A DNA stretch of 8,390 bases from Acidobacteriota bacterium (GTDB lineage Bacteria > Acidobacteriota > Vicinamibacteria > Vicinamibacterales > JACQTH01): the NCBI GenBank assembly GCA_016210935.1, contig JACQTH010000305.1, positions 1 to 8,390 on the forward strand, read 5' to 3'. Shown one piece after another: positions 6,114-8,390 of the stretch. The notes beneath the pieces are model-generated. The model made no database searches. It was not told the origin of the DNA and saw nothing but the letters and a program-made list of their open reading frames with translations. How positions within the stretch are numbered: the stretch's first letter is position 1; each line of letters begins with the position of its first letter. The position numbers and the translations under genes are program-made.

Positions 6114-7064
6114 ATGGTGAACCCCGTCGATTTGTCCGTCCGCCTCGGTCCGCTCGAGCTTCGGAATCCTGTCATCGCGGCCAGCGGCTGTTTCGGCTAC
6201 GGCGTCGAATACGCCGGCGTTGTCGATCTCGCAACACTCGGCGGTGTCGCCGTCAAGGGCCTGTTTCTCACCGAACGGGAAGGACACCCGCCCGAGCGCA
6301 TCGTGGAAACGCCATCGGGGATGGTCAATGCCATTGGACTTCAGGGGATCGGCGTGCACCGGTTCATCAGGGAAAAGATGCCGGAATTGCGCGACCGCGG
6401 CGCGACGGTCCTGGTCAATATCTGCGGGTCCACGCTGGACGAGTACGTCGAGCTTGCGCGCATCCTGTCGGACGTGGAAGGCGTGGCGGCCCTCGAGCTG
6501 AACATCTCATGCCCGAACATCAAGGAGGGTGGAATCACCTTCGGCTGCAGCCTGCCCGGAACGCATCAGGTCGTGAGCGCCGTCCGCCGCGTCACGCCGC
6601 TGCCCGTCATCCCCAAGCTGACGCCTAACGTCACGGACGTCGCGGCGTTTGCCAGGGCCGCAGAGGACGCCGGCGCGGACGCCGTGTCGCTGGTCAACAC
6701 GTTTCTGGCGATGGTGATCGACGTCGAAACGCGGCGCCCCGAGCTGTCCAACGTCGTCGGGGGGCTCAGCGGACCCGCGATTCGTCCGATCGCCGTGCGG
6801 ATGGTCTATGAGTGCCGGCAGGCGGTGAAGATTCCGGTCATCGGCATGGGCGGGATCGCCAGCGCACGCGACGCGATCGAGTTCTTCATCGCCGGCGCGT
6901 CGGCGATTCAGATCGGCACCGCCAACTTCGTCGATCCGTTCATCTGGGGCAAGGTCCTCTCCGGCATCGCGGAGTACATGACCCGCCATTCGATCGCCCG
7001 TATTTCGGATCTCGTGGGGACGCTCGACACCACCGCACGCGAACAACAGTGGACGAGCTCGTGA
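6114..7064 (+). CDS. pyrD: Dihydroorotate dehydrogenase, class 1B catalytic subunit (PyrD)
   Basis: Cytosolic FMN enzyme oxidising dihydroorotate to orotate (step 4), working with PyrK. 316 aa, typical of class 1 enzymes and lacking the N-terminal membrane helix of class 2. Seen are NPVIAASGCFGYG (18-30), K48 in GGVAVKGL, NAIGLQ (72-77), the active-site NISCPN with catalytic Cys133, K168 in PKLTPN, LVNT (193-196), GGLSGPAIRP (216-225) and the FMN phosphate motif GMGGI (244-248). An active-site Cys, where class 2 enzymes have Ser, plus pyrK next door, supports class 1B. The ATG is one base after the pyrK stop; translation is probably coupled, as no strong Shine-Dalgarno is visible. Confidence 0.96.
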   Translation: MVNPVDLSVRLGPLELRNPVIAASGCFGYGVEYAGVVDLATLGGVAVKGLFLTEREGHPPERIVETPSGMVNAIGLQGIGVHRFIREKMPELRDRGATVLVNICGSTLDEYVELARILSDVEGVAALELNISCPNIKEGGITFGCSLPGTHQVVSAVRRVTPLPVIPKLTPNVTDVAAFARAAEDAGADAVSLVNTFLAMVIDVETRRPELSNVVGGLSGPAIRPIAVRMVYECRQAVKIPVIGMGGIASARDAIEFFIAGASAIQIGTANFVDPFIWGKVLSGIAEYMTRHSIARISDLVGTLDTTAREQQWTSS

Positions 7065-7072
7065 GGGAAGAA

Positions 7073-7107
7073 GCTAGGAGCTAGGAGCTAGGAGCTAGGA
7101 GTAAGGA
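7073..7107 (+). repeat. Heptamer tandem repeat (GCTAGGA) upstream of pyrF
   Basis: Four exact GCTAGGA units (7073-7100) and a degenerate GTAAGGA (7101-7107). Each junction yields AGGAG, giving a run of Shine-Dalgarno-like sites in the 71-base pyrD-pyrF gap, with another AAGGAG further on (about 7117-7122), roughly 13 bases before the pyrF GTG. Copy-number slippage is expected here. It may simply be a dispersed simple repeat. Confidence 0.8.
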
Positions 7108-7135
7108 GTGTGGCGCAAGGAGCTGGATCGAGCAG

Positions 7136-7927
7136 GTGCCCGGAGAGCTTCCCCCTTCTGCCCGTTTGATCGTCGCACTTGATGTTGACGATCGAGCGAC
7201 CGCGCTTCGATTAGCCGATCGCCTGCGCGGCGTGGTTGGCGCGTTCAAGATCGGCAGCCGGCTCTTCACGTCTGAGGGTCCCTCGGTGGTGCGGCACCTT
7301 GTCGATCGCGGCGATCGCGTGTTTCTCGATCTGAAGTTTCACGATATCCCGCACACCGTTGGGGGCGCGGTCTCGGCGGCGGGGCGCCTCGGCGTCTGGA
7401 TGATGACCGTGCACGCGTCGGGCGGCGTGACGATGATGCAAGCCGCGCGCTACGCGGCGGCCGCTCGCGCGCTCTCGGCTGGCGGGCAGAGGCCGCTCGT
7501 CGTCGCGATTACTGTGTTGACCAGCCTTGATGCGACGGCGCTGACCGAGCTGGGCATCGGACGGCCGCTCGAAGCGCAGGTGGTCAGCCTCGCGCGGCAG
7601 GCCCGTGCCACCGGTCTCGACGGCGTCGTGGCGTCGCCGCTGGAAATCGCCGCGATCCGCCGCGAGGTTGGCGATCAGTTCCTGATTGTGACGCCGGGAA
7701 TCCGTGGAGCCGCCGAGGCTTCCGCCTTCGCCCCAAGGGCTTCAGCGGACAAGACGGCGGTCAGGAAGCCGGGCACTGCGACTGAGGAGCCAGGCGACGA
7801 TCAAACCAGGACGATGAGCGCCGGTGAAGCGCTCGCCGCCGGTGCGAGCTTCATCGTCGTCGGCCGGCCGATCATCGAGGCGGCGGATCCGCGGGCCGCG
7901 GCGGAAAAACTGTTAGCCGATCTGTAA
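7136..7927 (+). CDS. pyrF: Orotidine 5'-phosphate decarboxylase (PyrF) with a loop insertion
   Basis: Last step of de novo UMP synthesis: OMP to UMP + CO2. 263 aa, somewhat long for the ~235-245-aa family. LIVALDV (11-17, substrate-binding D16), K38, the catalytic array DLKFHDIPHTV (D65, K67, D70), TVHASGG (91-97), ITVLTS (125-130), VTPGIR (185-190), DQTR (222-225) and VVGRPI (241-246) are all present. Between GIR and DQ, where homologues have roughly 6-8 residues, there are 31; this is the phosphate-gripping loop. The GTG start is the best available because LIVALDV follows within 10 residues; its Shine-Dalgarno is distant. It follows pyrD by 71 bases, so it is likely co-transcribed. The active site looks intact. 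Confidence 0.93.
   Translation: MPGELPPSARLIVALDVDDRATALRLADRLRGVVGAFKIGSRLFTSEGPSVVRHLVDRGDRVFLDLKFHDIPHTVGGAVSAAGRLGVWMMTVHASGGVTMMQAARYAAAARALSAGGQRPLVVAITVLTSLDATALTELGIGRPLEAQVVSLARQARATGLDGVVASPLEIAAIRREVGDQFLIVTPGIRGAAEASAFAPRASADKTAVRKPGTATEEPGDDQTRTMSAGEALAAGASFIVVGRPIIEAADPRAAAEKLLADL
7715..7792 (+). other. In-frame repeat-derived insertion within pyrF
   Basis: Approximate extent of the extra ~25 residues (194-219: EASAFAPRAS, then ADKTAVRKPGTATEEP). The DNA at 7717-7733 matches the reverse complement of 3130-3146 at 16 of 17 bases, and TCCGCCTTCGCC followed by AAGG matches the reverse complement of 8013-8028 apart from two extra C. It also has imperfect self-complementarity (TCCGC...GCGGA). 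Edges are estimated from general knowledge of PyrF loops, not from an alignment. Confidence 0.6.
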
Positions 7928-7993
7928 GCGGATCGTTCTCACGAATCACCGCGGCGAGCGCGAGCGAGCCGCCCGCCTACGCGCTTTGCGCTT

Positions 7994-8028
7994 CGGCGAG
8001 GTCTCGCCGTAGCCTTGGCGAAGGCGGA
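7994..8028. repeat. Hairpin and copy 3 of the TCCGCCTTCGCC repeat
   Basis: A perfect 7-bp hairpin CGGCGAG-GT-CTCGCCG (7994-8009) is followed by the repeat core at 8013-8028 (reverse complement TCCGCCTTCGCCAAGG). It lies just after pyrF, outside coding sequence. It may stabilise the 3' end of the pyrF mRNA, but no T-run follows. Confidence 0.6.
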
Positions 8029-8034
8029 TGGGAG

Positions 8035-8058
8035 GCGGTGGGGGTGGGGCCCCACCGC
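8035..8058. repeat. GC-rich hairpin before the glutaredoxin-like gene
   Basis: Arms GCGGTGGGG (8035-8043) and CCCCACCGC (8050-8058) pair perfectly over 9 bp around a 6-base loop; an alternative palindrome GTGGGGCCCCAC lies at 8044-8055. The stem ends about 10 bases before the ATG at 8069, followed by the AT-rich TTAATTAA. With no T-run it is a doubtful terminator; it could slow readthrough or affect translation of the next gene. Confidence 0.5.
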
Positions 8059-8068
8059 ATGTTAATTA

Positions 8069-8305
8069 ATGACGCTGACGCTCTACTCCAAACCTGGCTG
8101 TCATCTCTGCGATGACATGAAGGCGATCGTCGCCCCGGTGGCGCGCCGGTTCGGCGTCGAAATGGATGCGATCGATATTTCCGGGGATGCGGAACTGATG
8201 AAGGAGTACGGTCAGCAGATTCCTGTGCTGCTGCTCGACGGAAGGAAGATCGCGAAATATCGGATCAGCGAGGCGGAGCTTCGGAGGTGCCTGGAGTGCC
8301 GTTAG
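8069..8305 (+). CDS. Glutaredoxin-like thiol-disulfide protein (DUF836-type)
   Basis: 78-aa thioredoxin-fold protein. MTLTLYSKPGCHLC carries the redox motif C11-H-L-C14 after the first beta strand, QQIPVLLLDG (49-58) holds the expected cis-Pro52, and KYRISEAEL leads the final helix. This matches the small glutaredoxin-like family often annotated DUF836 / glutaredoxin family protein; the precise substrate is unknown. The ATG is the first in frame (a TAA lies two codons before) and must be used to include the CxxC, but there is no Shine-Dalgarno upstream, only TTAATTAA and a hairpin. It is 141 bases after pyrF on the same strand and need not belong to the operon. Its last codons (encoding CLECR) overlap a repeat-like sequence that recurs at 8381-8390, so the C-terminus may have been reshaped by repeat insertion. 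Confidence 0.8.
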   Translation: MTLTLYSKPGCHLCDDMKAIVAPVARRFGVEMDAIDISGDAELMKEYGQQIPVLLLDGRKIAKYRISEAELRRCLECR

Positions 8306-8390
8306 GCCCCGGAAAGGAATAAAGGAGCATCGGCGTCCAGGATGCCACCTTTATTCCTTTCCGGGGCCTTAGTGCCTAAAGTGCCTGGAG
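8287..8390. repeat. Perfect 22-bp inverted-repeat element bracketed by a 10-bp direct repeat
   Basis: Left arm 8304-8325 (AGGCCCCGGAAAGGAATAAA and GG) and right arm 8348-8369 pair perfectly over 22 bp. The 22-base centre pairs further through GCATC (8327-8331) and GATGC (8341-8345). GTGCCTGGAG occurs at 8287-8296 and again at 8381-8390, bracketing the stem. The left arm begins in the stop codon of the glutaredoxin-like gene. As RNA this is a very stable hairpin that could protect or end transcripts from either side, though there is no T-tract after it. As DNA it resembles a small non-autonomous palindromic element. The window ends inside or just at the second direct repeat. Confidence 0.8.

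Noticed and set aside
7706..7791. GGAGCC copies at 7706 and 7786 as a target-site duplication of the pyrF insertion
   Set aside because: They are 80 bases apart, so exact excision would break the frame; the hexamer is short enough to recur by chance in GC-rich DNA.
8035..8058. Intrinsic terminator after pyrF
   Set aside because: The stem is strong but no T-tract follows; recorded as a hairpin only.

Overview
This GC-rich bacterial window is a pyrimidine (UMP) biosynthesis locus in two divergent halves. The minus strand carries an AlkP-superfamily membrane protein followed by pyrR-pyrB-pyrC. The plus strand carries pyrK-pyrD-pyrF and a small glutaredoxin-like gene. Gene content (PyrR regulator, class I dihydroorotase, PyrK/PyrD type 1B dihydroorotate dehydrogenase) together with several families of short intergenic repeats suggests an environmental lineage such as Acidobacteriota (Vicinamibacteria-like). 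The taxon is inference; there is no rRNA or other marker here. No rRNA, tRNA, CRISPR array, transposase or phage gene was seen.

Layout: 1-83, 5' end of a secreted-protein gene (minus). 84-205, spacer with a small hairpin. 206-3065, pyrC, pyrB and pyrR (minus), joined by two ATGA stop/start overlaps. 3066-3342, pyrR leader with a TATACT -10 box, a PyrR-binding-type RNA hairpin at the predicted 5' end of the mRNA, a possible leader ORF and two kinds of inserted repeat. 3343-5133, membrane protein with a degenerate phosphohydrolase domain (minus). 5134-5302, divergent intergenic region made almost entirely of a large inverted repeat, with a TATACT box just before pyrK. 5303-7064, pyrK and pyrD one base apart. 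7065-7135, heptamer tandem repeat full of AGGAG. 7136-7927, pyrF with an unusual in-frame insertion. 7928-8068, hairpin-rich spacer. 8069-8305, glutaredoxin-like gene. 8304-8390, perfect 22-bp inverted repeat bracketed by a 10-bp direct repeat.

Together the genes cover steps 2 (PyrB), 3 (PyrC), 4 (PyrD/PyrK) and 6 (PyrF) of de novo UMP synthesis. Carbamoyl-phosphate synthetase and PyrE are not here. PyrR is predicted to bind the leader of its own operon when uridine nucleotides are abundant.

The two most interesting signals are these. First, the PyrR-type hairpin's lower stem would hide the ribosome-binding site of a leader ORF whose stop overlaps an ATG inside pyrR (TGATG), suggesting translational rather than terminator-based control. 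Second, a dispersed repeat core found in two intergenic regions also lies inside the pyrF coding sequence, at the phosphate-binding loop, where the protein has about 25 extra residues. I see no wholly new enzyme system; the novelty is in regulation and in repeat elements entering leaders and genes.
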